From the NCBI GenBank assembly GCA_037178855.1, contig JASJZC010000007.1, forward strand, positions 6,510,001-6,574,000: a stretch of 64,000 nucleotides of DNA, read 5' to 3'. The notes beneath the pieces were generated by a model. It was not told the origin of the DNA. It made no database searches and saw only the letters and a list, made by a program, of their open reading frames with translations. The stretch's first letter is position 1, and each line of letters opens with the position of its first letter. This document shows, piece by piece, positions 23,632 to 38,978 of the stretch. Source of the DNA: Oscheius sp. JU75 (Eukaryota; Nematoda; Chromadorea; Rhabditida; Rhabditidae). The position numbers and the translations under genes are program-made.

Positions 23632-24154
23632 TACCTGAAAAGCGACGCATCTCTAACAAAACTAAGTGGGAAAGCCCACAGAGCTTCACAAGAGAGCAAT
23701 AAATCGTGAATGAGGAAGATTTCCCATTGTTTGTTTGTAAAGAATAGGAGAATGCTAGGATTTAATGTGAAATGTTTTATAACCGTTCGATTTCGCAAGT
23801 GTTCATTGAAAAACTTGTGATTCAGGTCAAGATTGATTTCAAAAAAAGATAACGTGCTTTGCTTTCTTAAAAGAAGAAAGGATGTTGACGCACAAGTTCT
23901 TGAAACCTTGAGACAGGGCAGGTTGTTAGATGACGGGGCCTGTCGCGTTCCAGGAAAAATACTACGCAGACGACCACAGCCGCATAATAGAAAATCGTTC
24001 GTTTGGACGAGGATATTAAAACACTGAGTGAAATATGAGATTTTATTGAGAAAAGACCGAAAAAAATTTTCACAGACATCGGGAAAGACAGAGGATCAAT
24101 GGTATAAAGTAACGCTTATCGGGTTATGTACAGTCATATTTGAGGCAATCGGTT
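23632..24154. other. Spacer between RING-finger and second tetraspanin genes
   Basis: About 520 bases between two genes on the same strand. That is too long for a typical nematode operon gap and no U-rich element or SL2-like signal is obvious. No gene recognised. Confidence 0.45.
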
Positions 24155-25396
24155 TTAATAATATAGGCGGTGTTTGGGCAAATTATCTGGGAGATCATGT
24201 CTAGCCAAGTTTTCTCTCGTCAAAACTGTCGCTCTTGTGGGTCGCTCGACGTAAACCTGAGACGAAAACGTGTAAAAGCCGTCCAGGATCACTCACCAAT
24301 CTGACTTTGGTTGGTTGTGTGAAAACCAAATATAACGACACACAAATTACTGTGATTTGGCACAGAACTACGGCCGCAAAAACCACCAAAGTTATTGAAA
24401 ATCCAATTTGAAGAGCCACAAGGATTCTGAAAAGCTTTAATTTCGAAAAATGGTTGTTGGTACCTGTAATGACAACCGTCACATCGAATATCACATGATC
24501 GAGGCGGATCCTGTCGGAACATGCGGAAATCGGAACAGCCCGCATTTCCTAGAAGATTACTGTTTAATTTCACGGTTAAAGCCAACCACAACATCGAAAT
24601 GTCTGCTGCAAACGGTCTAGAGACTCTTGGACGACGCCTGCCCCTTGGTAGTAATGTTGCACCATGTAGTCCAAAGCATCCGAAACTTCTACATCAATCT
24701 GGAGCAACTTATAAACAAAAATAGGTAAAAAAACTCACTCCATCCTTTTTGTATAGGAGATAAATTCCCGAAGCTAGTGTAAAAATAAGAAGTAAAAACA
24801 CGGCAATAGCATTGACAATGAGACAAACACGAGATCCATTACCCGTAACACCGCAGCACCCTGCAATTATAATTGCGTAAACCAATCAGTAGCATTTACC
24901 AAAGAAGGACACGACAATCATACAGCACCCTAGAACAATCATAATATAGCTGAAGGTGAACAGTGTCGGAGCCTCCCAGAAGGCTTCTTGGACAGCTTGT
25001 CGGTATCTGGAACATTAAAGATTCTTAAATGATAATGCAGTTACCGTTCACTCAAAAACTCTCGAAAACGGCTATCTGTTCTGAGCCAAACACCCATGGC
25101 TAGGAGTAATGTTCCGACAAGCTGTAAAACTTGTTTTGAAATAAAAGAAGAAAAACATACGCAGAAAACAACGTTTGCTCCATATATTGCATATTTTAGC
25201 CAAGAAAAACATCCGTTTTCATCTTTCTCCACCGATGCACTGAAATAAGAAACTGTAATGTTTACAAAGCAAAAAATCACCTTGCTGATGTATACGTATA
25301 ACGATCTTCATGTCGTTGACGTTTTCCCATCGGTGAATATACCCTTGGAGAATAGTGATCTTCATCATAGCTAAGTTGGCGTCCTTTGTAAGACAT
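24155..25396 (-). CDS. Tetraspanin with long N-terminal cytosolic tail
   Basis: Second tetraspanin in the window, not a close copy of the first. Exons 25281-25396, 25161-25239, 25045-25121, 24900-25006, 24739-24860, 24587-24698, 24464-24548, 24297-24426 and 24155-24256 join in frame to 309 residues. The N-terminal tail is about 48 residues, Tyr/Arg-rich (MSYKGRQLSYDEDHYSPRVY), longer than usual. TM1 starts at WLKYAIYGANVVFCLVGTLL; TM2 and TM3 follow (FGCCGVTGNG between them). The large loop has DRLQQTFRCCGNAGC (CCG near 204-206) and two more cysteine pairs. TM4 is followed by a charged tail (VYVERPTRATVLTRENLARH). The tyrosine-rich N-terminus could bind cytosolic adaptors; that is inference. 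Confidence 0.9.
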
Positions 25397-25782
25397 CTGG
25401 AACTGCTTCTTAGTTAAAAGTGTACCGGGCAGTGCGGAGAGAGAGACAACACAGGTGAGTCATACCGCGTTGGCGGGCTCAAGAAAACCGATAATCGAAA
25501 ACGAATAGCGGCCAAGAAAGGGCCAAGCAACTCGTGAGAACGTAGCGCAGGATTATATAAATTCGACGTTGCGTATGCTATAGCATGCTGTACAAATAGG
25601 TTAGTTGCGCGATGAGTAAACACACCTTGCGCTTGAATCGACCAGGCAATGTTCCAACCACAGAGCGCAGCGCACAAGCAGACCGGTGCCTGTTGGCGGT
25701 CCGGTCAAGACGGTGTATGATTAAAATGTTAGCAAACAAAGTAAACCGGAGACTTTATTTATTTTATAACTGACGTATGTGT
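25397..25782. other. Spacer between second tetraspanin and DM13 gene
   Basis: 386 bases of flanking DNA, 5' of the tetraspanin and 3' of the DM13 gene, both on the minus strand. No gene recognised; an open frame at 25414-25677 (-) has no support. Confidence 0.45.
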
Positions 25783-28700
25783 TCAATCGCAACGCTTAGT
25801 ATTCCATTTAGGAGGAGGATCATTGCTGATAGGTGGTAGATAAGCAGGAACTGGGCTGTTCACACGATCCATTTTAACATTCACATGACCAAAATCATGC
25901 TCGTACTGGTAACAAAAGACACTGAGCCATTCAATATCATACACGGTTTGGTCTCCAGTGAGGCGAATGGTGAGATCCTCATTGCGGTAGTCATCATGCA
26001 TTGCACAATGGCTAAAACTTAATGGTCAACAATTCTAAAAAAAAAAGCACCTACTGGTACTCTGTATCTTTGCCCAAAATCAAGGCTTTCTTTCCAGTAT
26101 GTTGAAGAATTTCGGTACCTTTTCCGGCAAAAAACCAGCCATCTGAAAGGGATTCGTGTTTAAGAAGTTTTGTATACTAACCTGGTGGCTTGGTACCTTG
26201 AAAATTGAAGTTGGGAAGACGAAGAGTCTTAGCGTCCAGTACCTCAATAGGATCGACTTTGACCCCGTACTCTCCGTCGATAGCATAACTGTTTGCTCCA
26301 TTCTTTATGCAACAGAACGCTTCCGGTGCCTCTCTCTTCAGCGTGACCAGAGCTATTGGACTCTGAAAACTAATAGTACAAAACAGTTTCCACGAATGTT
26401 CAAAGTAAACACGCTACAGAGGCAACTGTCCAAAGAGAGGGAAAACAGGCCGGTTATCTACGGCTTATCGAACATAGATTCTGTTATGCCAGGGTCGCTT
26501 CTAGGAACAATGTTGCTTCTATTGCTAACCGTTCTTTCTAGATTAGATGCTATTCTTGATAGAGTCAGCCAAAAAGTAAGTTGTCGCTTTATTTTTCAAA
26601 TAATGTACAGCCAACACATTCGTTAATCTCTAGTCCACTACTGGTAAATTGTACAAATCCAACTTGTGAAGGACCACTGGCCAATATCTACTGCTTTGGA
26701 GAAATAATTTCCACAGCTTATTCTTTAGGAGTCAATAAGGAATGTCCTGGAACCAGGCTTCTGTCTCCACCCCACGAAGTTTTGAGGAACTTTGCCAAGT
26801 GAGAACCCGTTTTACTGTGAATATCTTATTCAGACTAGACTATCCAATAGACCAGACTAAATTTTTGTCGTTCTGTCGAGAAAGCTTCGATTCTGCCTTC
26901 TTTTTGGAGTATTTTACACCAACAGACTGGTCTCCTTCTCCGGATTGCCTCAAGCTAATTGTCAACCCAAAATATCGGCACCTTTTTAAAGTTTTTTTTG
27001 AGAAACTGCGTTTTAGGAAACTAGTGGATGCTATAAATGAACGTTGGAAGAATCTCACTCGAAAGTTCAACGCTGATGTGTTGGAAAGACCATCTCATTA
27101 TCCTGTGATACCCGTCAAAAACCCTTTTGTTGTTCCCGGCGGCTTCTTTGAGGTCTATTACTATTGGGACACTTACTGGATTAATAAGGGCTTGTTGTTG
27201 TCCGGGATGTATGATACTGTGAAGGGCATCATCGACAACTATGCCTATTTGGTCGATACACTCGGTTACATTCCAAATGGAGGATACATATAGTAGGTGA
27301 CTTGTTTTTCGTCGAAATGGAAACATAACAGTTTGCAAAAACGGAGCCAGCCTCCCATGTTTGTGCAGATGATCGATGATTATTACACGTTTACCAAAGA
27401 TTTGAAATCGGTGGAGGGATGGTTGCCATCTATGAACAATGAAATGAAATTTTGGATGACTAAAAGGGTTATCCAAGGAGGAGATATCAAGGGAATGTAT
27501 GTCTATGAGGTAAGAAACTTTTTCTTAAGTTTCCATTCTCAATTTTTCCCACAGGTTGACTCGGATTGTCCGCGCCCAGAAAACTTCATATCCGACTATT
27601 ACCTTGGAATGAAATCGGGGAGGCCGAAAGAAACATGGAGAGCTATAGCGTCTGCTTGTGAAAGTGGATGGGACTTCAGTACACGATGGTTTGCTGATCA
27701 GGGTCCAGATGCATGTAAGTACTTTTTTGTACCTTATACGCTGTTCAGTCGAAAAATACTCAATCAGAACGGATCGAATAGTTCCTGTTGATCTAAACGT
27801 CTTCATGACTCGGAACTTTGAAGTCATGTCGAGATTTGAAAAACTTTTGGGAGATGAAAAGTGCGTTAATTTAACAATACAATATCTTGTTTTGTCTGGG
27901 TTATCTATGTTGTACGGCAAAATGTCGGACAAGCTGGAATCACTTATACATCAGTATATGTGGAACCATACCGCTGGTGCATGGTTTGACCTTCATAGAG
28001 ACATCCTCACACATAGGTATAGTAGCTTTGTTCGTAAAGACATTCAGCTTCAGAACCCATTTCTATCCATCTAACATTTATCCACTACTATTGAAGAACA
28101 ATCGTGTTGACACAGCGCACAAAATCTTAGACTATCTACTGAAAGAGAAGGTCCTAGATTTCCCAGGTATCTAACAAACTGTTTTAGAGTCAAGCAATTG
28201 GTTAAGGGGGTATACCGTCGACTACTACTTTTGGCGCTCGTGAACAATGGGATTTTCCCAATGTCTGGGCCCCGAACCAACATCTTTTCATTTTAAGTTT
28301 ATGGAATACGGGGCATTCGCGCTTGATTGAGGAGGCAAACAAACAAGCTTTAAAGTTCATCGACAATGCTTATAGAGGACTATTTGAGCCTGCTAGTGGC
28401 CAGGTTAGCTATTTTCAAGCTGCTCTCAGATGTTTGCTTAGGAAGGTGGTTTGTGGGAAAAGTATAACGCCACTAGATCTGATGGCAGTCCTGGAGGTGG
28501 CGGAGAATATCCTGTTCAAGAAGGCTTCGGCTGGACCAATGGAGCCTTGATTGATCTTATGTACAGAATTTCTTTGAAACATGCTACTAGCAGTGGGTTT
28601 AAGTCTTAATAGCACATTTACAATTTTTCAGCTCGCTCTTTAACGGAACAGTTGGAAAAACCACTAGCCAGTGGACGCCCTCATATTTACATCATCGGTG

Positions 28701-29471
28701 GCCTTCTCGCTTTCTTGATCAGTGTGGCAATAACGTATGATCTGTTTGTTTTTCTTCCGTAATCCGCTGGCTTTTAGGTACACGTTGTGTGGAATCTCAA
28801 ACATCATGAGTCGCTACGGTCATCTGTCTGAAGAGGATACCCAATCTTTGTTAGCCCATGAAGCCTAGGCCCTTTCCTCTCTCCTCGTCAATCACCAGAC
28901 AAATCAAAACGGGCATTTTATGCGTGTGTGTATGTGTACTTTTCAGTCTGTGAGCCTTTCTATAAATCTTACCTGTTTGCTCTGATCCACAATGCCAAAC
29001 TTCGTCCAATGATTCACATCACTAGGAATAGCCACGATTAGTCTGCGGTTCACCGCGCCATCTCTAAGTTCCCGCTGGCTAAATAACAATATCTTTTTCT
29101 AAAAACAAGCAACATTGTTACTTTTCTTGCAGCCAATGTCTCCTTTCCAATACCTTATATTCAAAAACACCTCTCGGCTCGTCTTCCTGAGAGTCGTAGA
29201 AGAAGCGGAACTCCAATTTGGACCTATCTGAGGTTAAGCAATCAGCTTTTTCCGGGGTGATAAATGTTTACCTATCATGCGTTTCACGTTGAGGTCCACT
29301 ATTTGAATGTGGCTTCGATTAACCAAATAGACGTCTCCATCCAATGCATATGAAGCATTTCGAATTCTGCCCAAATGGACACCGTAGTAATCAACAGTTA
29401 GGACAGCTGAATATGTATTCAAAATACTAGAACTTTCTTTTACCCGGGACCAGAATAAGTAGGAGCCACAT
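25783..29471 (-). CDS. Secreted protein with two DM13 domains (Skeletor-like), containing a nested gene
   Basis: Exons 29444-29471, 29272-29406, 29154-29227, 28973-29098, 26182-26362, 26055-26142 and 25783-26011 join in frame to 286 residues. The first exon encodes a signal peptide (MWLLLILVP, continuing AVLTVDYYG). DM13 domain 1 (about 15-110): [36 protein letters not shown]13 domain 2 (about 150-265): [61 protein letters not shown]13 domains occur in Skeletor-type extracellular proteins; a redox or electron-transfer role has been suggested for the fold, but function here is unknown. The intron between exons 4 and 5 (26363-28972, 2.6 kb) holds the whole trehalase-like gene on the opposite strand; both sides of that intron are phase 0 and the fused reading is continuous within the family pattern. 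Confidence 0.86.
26486..28868 (+). CDS. tre: Trehalase-like glycoside hydrolase (GH37), C-terminally membrane-anchored
   Basis: GH37 enzymes hydrolyse trehalose to two glucoses. Exons 26486-26575, 26611-26798, 26834-27292, 27332-27509, 27555-27714, 27749-28016, 28048-28166, 28207-28403, 28442-28592, 28632-28734 and 28778-28868 join in frame to 667 residues. It has a signal peptide ([16 protein letters not shown]), signature 1 as [20 protein letters not shown] (about 189-208), PNGGYIY (240-246), [25 protein letters not shown] with the catalytic-acid Asp near 345, signature 2 [13 protein letters not shown] (about 500), QEGFGWTNG with the catalytic-base Glu near 580, and a TM segment ([17 protein letters not shown]) before a short tail. 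Arg in PGGRF is Phe and Arg in NGGR is Tyr, so activity is uncertain. The gene sits entirely inside an intron of the DM13 gene, on the other strand. Confidence 0.93.
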
Positions 29472-30372
29472 AGAGAACAAAACGGAACGAAATGCATATC
29501 TTGTCTTTGTGTGTGTCTAATCTGGGGCACATCCGCTGCTTTGATTAACGACGAGACTTTTCCCGTGAACGGTATCAACAAGCTTCCCCCGTTGTTGATT
29601 TAATAGGAGCTGAGGGACAAACTGACAACAATAAATATTTGGAATGGCCCAACGGCTATCTACACTTCCAGGACGCTTAGTTCACTACTTCCTTTTTGTC
29701 TTTGTCAGCTGTGCTTTCCGTTCTGTGGATCCGCCTTCCTTCAAAGCAACCACACGCACTCACCTGCCGGACTTGATTGTTGCACACTCTGTTCAGTTAC
29801 AGCTCGCTTTTTTTAGGACTTTTTGTTATTGTAAGATTATGTTGGAAATATATATCAAACCACTTAGTATAGCCTAGATACTCTTGAAATAGCCGTAACG
29901 TTCGCATATAGCCATTACTATATGTTGACACTCAGTTACGGAGTAAATGCACATCTCATTCACGTCACTGGGTGTTCGAGAGAGACCTGCACAGCTGCGT
30001 GAGACAGCTGAGTTTTTGCTTCGAGCTCTGGGTGATTCGTCTTTCGAGTTTGCTAAATGCACCTCATTGAGCCTTCTCTCTCTTTCCTGCCCCTCACAAG
30101 ATCAAGAGGAACCGGTTGTGTCCAGCATTTTCTTTTTGTCATCCAATTACTTTTGTGCCTTCGCCTGAATCCACATGAGGGCCAAGAACGGAGCGAGAAA
30201 CAAAAAGTCTATGTAATTAGCCCAATTCCCCATTGACCAGACTTCCTGGTGTTAGATGCTTTCTTTTTCAATGAAAAACCTGTCTCAGTCCGTATTACAT
30301 CAGTTGCAATATTGTGTCGCATCCATTTTTTCCGTTCTTCATGTTTTGGTCAGACACACTGCCCGTTTCAGC
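29472..30372. other. Divergent spacer between DM13 gene and transporter
   Basis: Between the divergent starts of the DM13 gene (-) and the SLC17-type gene (+); probably promoters of both. An open frame at 29644-29877 (+) begins with a hydrophobic stretch but has no splice or family support. Upstream ATGs near 30256 exist, but a CAG acceptor at 30369-30371 next to the chosen ATG argues for the later start. Confidence 0.45.
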
Positions 30373-32448
30373 ATGGAGATCGGCACAAAGGACGATGAAG
30401 AAAAATCAACAGATGAAAGTGACCGCCTGGTAACATTTGTAACATGTTTTTACATGCAATCAACTCAGGCGGGTCCAAAGGTTCCATATCTCCGTTACTG
30501 GATAGTATTTCTGGCAACAACAGTGATGGCACAAGCGATAGCTTGTAGTTTCGCCTTCAATTTTGCCGTAGTCTGTCGAGTAAATGGGTCAATAGACGCA
30601 GAAGCAGTATATCTACAGTGAGTTTCTTTTTTATTGCGTTCGATCTTTGTCGCATTTAGCTTCTTTTCCTAGTTTTAGAAACAATGTTCCGCCTGGAACC
30701 TTTTTGAGAAGTATGACAAACCCTGAAACATGGTCAAACTTTGGCTAGCTACCCAACCAACTTGAAAATAATTAGAGCTCGATTCTCTACATCATACCAG
30801 GAAAAGTACTTGAACAAACACTATATTGACAAAAAACGCTACTTTTTAAAGTAGGACTTTTAAGGCGCGTATGTTTCAGAGACCCCCGAAACTCGGATAT
30901 TATGTACTTTGACAACAGTATGGTCAACCTTCTCTATTCGGCATACCCCTTTGGTATCTTCTGGGCCCTTCTCTTTATAATTGGCTGGAAAGGATATCAG
31001 GTCAGCAACACGTTCAGTTTAAAACAGTATTCTTCAGAGAATATCCGTTAGGTATTCCGTCTTCGTTTCATCCATTATGTCTGCAATTTTGACTCTTATA
31101 ATTCCACCTATGTACGACTTTGATAGCAGGTCGTCGTTGATACTCAAGTAAGATTTCGTTTGGCAGATTCACGAAATGGCTTTAGAATCTTACAGGGGGC
31201 AATGGTGGCTCCAACAGTTCCCCTTGTTGGTTACATTACAACGTTTTGGGCTCCGCGGACAGAAATTGGAATGTTTGTGTCCATTTTGACTAGTTACTCA
31301 CAGGTACGATAGCATTCTTAATCTTTGTATACAAAAATTAAGATAGGGCTCTTTTTTCTTATGAGTACCTGCGGTTTCCTTTGCGATTCATTCGGTTGGA
31401 GAAGTATCTTTTATTTCCATGGAGTATGCGGCATTGTTGTTTCTGTTCTTTGGCTTATTGTATACACCAACAGTCCAAAGAAGCATCAGTGGATTTCGCA
31501 GAAAGAACTAGACGTATGGTATTTGTATTACTTGCAAAGCAAATTGCCTTCAGGTGATTGGAACCCATCACATTACCAAGGAAAAAGAGCCCATACCATT
31601 CAGGTAGGTGCAGCTAGGTTTGTGAACAACAAGTTTCTAGAGGGATGTTCACGAGTATGTCTATTTGGGCATGTCTGGTGGCATGTGTTGGAAACTACAA
31701 CGGCGTCTCTCCATTTATCGTTTTTGCCGCTCAAATTATGAAAAAAGCACTAAACTTGTCGGATCTTCTAACTTCTCAATTCAACTCGGCCTCGTTTGCC
31801 CTGCAACTTTTGCTTAAACTAGTCAGTGGTAGGTGCTTTTCACCCTGCAAATCCATCTCGTTCGTCTTAGGTAAGCTTAGTGATGTCTGGTCGACAGAAG
31901 AGACTCTCAAACTACGATTCTTCAATACGATCTCCTGTGGACTGTGTGGCGTGCTCATTTGTGCCACAGCGTTCATCCCGGAAGAGCATAAAGTGATTCA
32001 ATTGTATGTCCCCTCTCCAAAAGGCGCCTTTTCAGTATGCATGTGCAATTATGATGGTACTCTTCCAAGGCATAATTGGCTTCAATGCTGCAGGCTTCAA
32101 TAAGGCTGCAGTAGTGGTTGCAAGGTACAATTAGACGTCGAGATTTGGTAGTACTCTATTTTCAGACAACACGCTCATTTTCTGCTCACTTGTTACGGAT
32201 TAATCCTCACCTTTAGTACTCTTTGTGAGCCTTTTCTTGGTACGAATTTCCGTATCGAACATCTGTTTTTTTTTTCAGTCGGAGCTGTAGCTCCCAACTC
32301 AACATGGTCCGAATGGTTCCCTCTGTTCCTTGGTCATGGAGCCTTACTCATTCTGAGCAACATTTTCTTTTGTATATTCATTGAAGGACGGCCGGCTGCG
32401 TTCACTGAGGACAAAAAAGACACACTGTTACAAGAGCAATCACCCTGA
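30373..32448 (+). CDS. Major facilitator transporter, SLC17 (anion/phosphate) type
   Basis: Multi-pass membrane transporter. Exons 30373-30429, 30469-30617, 30880-31000, 31038-31147, 31186-31303, 31343-31513, 31554-31603, 31641-31828, 31871-31992, 32036-32124, 32166-32239 and 32279-32448 join in frame to 472 residues, the usual SLC17 size. Family marks: LRYWIVFLATTVMAQAIACS (TM1), ILQGAMVAPTVPLVGYITTF before WAP (the RxxQG...WAP region), FGWRSIFYFHGVCGIVVSVLW, and KEPIPFRGMFTSMSIWA (the PWKxIxTSxxVW region). No orthologue can be named; relatives move organic anions, phosphate or glutamate. ATG lies 1 base after a TTTCAG acceptor, so the mRNA is probably trans-spliced. The second intron (30618-30879) is larger than the rest. 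Confidence 0.87.
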
Positions 32449-33156
32449 AGCTTGTATCCAGCTAGATTTAGAGATGTCGCGTGTCAAGGCTGCTTTTCTT
32501 AAATGCTTGTCAATCTCACGGACTTAATGCGTGTCATATACGCTACCCCGATGAATGTTTTTTTTTGTCATAAACGTGTCTATCTCAGAACAGATCGGAC
32601 AGATTGGTCAGGAACGTAAATGTCTACTTGATTAAAGGCAATGAGGGTTAAGGGAGGTTCAGGGGTGCGCCGTGGTCAAGGGGGAAATAGGGCGTGAATT
32701 CGTGAGGCAGCAGACGACGAGAGGCTTATTGGATGAAGCATGAGGGTCGCTATTGAGCGCCACGGCAAAATGGGCGCGGCAGTCGAATCTGGCATGCGAA
32801 CACTCATTTGCATACTACTACACTTCCCACTTACACCTTCTTCCGTTCTGTCTGATCCCTATCATGTTATTGACCTTGACGTTAATTTTTAGTCGATATT
32901 TCTCGTCTTCTCACTTCTTGGGTACTTGGTTGCCATTGGGATAGAAAATACCAAAATTCTGCAGAAAGCACATTCGATCAGTAGTTACGTAGTCTCTTAT
33001 TTTTATTTCACGACCAATTGCCTTTTCCACCTCTTTTGACGTAATACCTGACCATTCGAAACATTCTCTTGACATTTCTCCATCTCACGATAATTTCATC
33101 CGCTTTTTTTTCAGCCGTGGCTGCATGAAAGTACGTTTGGAAGGTGGCGGCCTTCC
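32449..33156. other. Spacer upstream of sad-1
   Basis: No gene recognised. Holds the transporter 3' end and probably the 5' regulatory region of the kinase gene. Confidence 0.45.
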
Positions 33157-37918
<4,762 letters not shown>

Positions 37919-38203
37919 CCATTCTGCTAGAAGCTCATTCCCTTTTCATGTCTTTTTGTTTGCATTTTATGCTTCTTCTCTACATTCTTTGTGATAGGTA
38001 TTTCATTGTGGTATTTATCATTATTGACATAGCGTTTGTGTCATGACGTCGTGACCCGTTGTCACTTTAGTACTTACACCTAGACTCTAACTATAGGATG
38101 ATCTCTACTCTGGTTGTGTCCACGTCTATATCCCGTGGTTCATTTTCCCCTTTGTTGTTTGAACGTTGTGAAAGTACGATTTCTCCCCATAACTTTGTGA
38201 CCA

Positions 38204-38209
38204 AATAAA
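38204..38209 (+). promoter_or_regulatory. Poly(A) signal of sad-1
   Basis: AATAAA 286 bases after the sad-1 stop. It lies 13 bases from the stop codon of the converging Ly6-like gene, so the 3' ends of the two transcripts probably touch or overlap. Confidence 0.55.
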
Positions 38210-38221
38210 ACTTTCCGTTCA

Positions 38222-38978
38222 TTACGTGAACAAAATTATTAGAAACGGTAAAAGAATACTTGCACTAGAAGCATAATTACAAAAATCGTTAAAACAAGTG
38301 CAGCGCTGTATCCTAGCACCAAGAATGGGAACCTGGTTGCACATTTCGACATCTGAAAAAAACCGCTGTGAACAAGCAGAAAGGATGACCTTACGTCCGA
38401 AAGGTATGATAGCACATCCTCGCCAGATTGAGGCTATCCTTCTCTCCTGGTCTTGTTCCCAATTGCCCACTGAAAATTTTCATTCAAACATCAAATATCA
38501 TGGTTGTCGAAAGGAAAGGATTTGCAAAACATTTGCAGTGCTTTTGGCAGTTGCTTTGAAAGTTCTTGACATCGGTCGACTAAGAACATTTAGCGATTCT
38601 TCCGCCAAAGCGAAATGTTGAAGCCAGCAACACAATAATGTTCGTTTCACGTTATACACAGTTTGCACAACCGCGTATCGGTCGGCACCCTTTTGCGGCA
38701 ACAAGCTTTTGTAACTTACTTCTATCGATTCCACCATTGTACGTTGTAATCTTTACGCAGCCAAACAAACCATATCCACAAGATTTTGCTTGAGAAACAC
38801 AGTCTCCCTGAAAAGAGTGACAGTACAGGAGACAGTAATAGCTCCGAGAGGCTTTTTTCATGGGCATCGAATACACGTGGAAGTAACTCACTCCGTTGGA
38901 AGTGCATTCGTAACAAGTAATAGCAAGTACGAAACTGCAGCTTGAAAGAAACAGAAAGACGGCAGCTTGAACGGTCAT
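38222..38978 (-). CDS. Small Ly6/uPAR-like GPI-anchored protein
   Basis: Exons include 38892-38978, 38660-38807, a third near 38510-38590, a fourth at about 38395-38460 and the last at 38222 to about 38354; the middle joins are approximate. The N-terminus is a signal peptide (MTVQAAVFLFLSSCSFVLA) followed at once by ITCYECTSNG, the start of a three-finger fold. Further cysteines: GDCVSQAKSCGYGLFGCVK, KGCRPIRGCANC, RRIASIWRGCAI. The end has the Ly6 hallmark CTCFNDFCNYA and a hydrophobic GPI-type tail (ASILLPFLIILFT). Similar small worm proteins act at cell surfaces, often in neurons or cuticle-facing cells; the role here is unknown. The gene ends tail-to-tail with sad-1. Confidence 0.7.

Noticed and set aside
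23632..25396. Operon of the RING-finger gene and the second tetraspanin
   Set aside because: The intergenic gap is about 520 bases, larger than typical nematode operon spacing, with no visible SL2-type signal.
26998..27024. A 26-nt intron-like GTTTTTTTT...TTTTAG string in the trehalase gene
   Set aside because: Removing it breaks the reading frame; read through, the frame leads correctly into signature 1.
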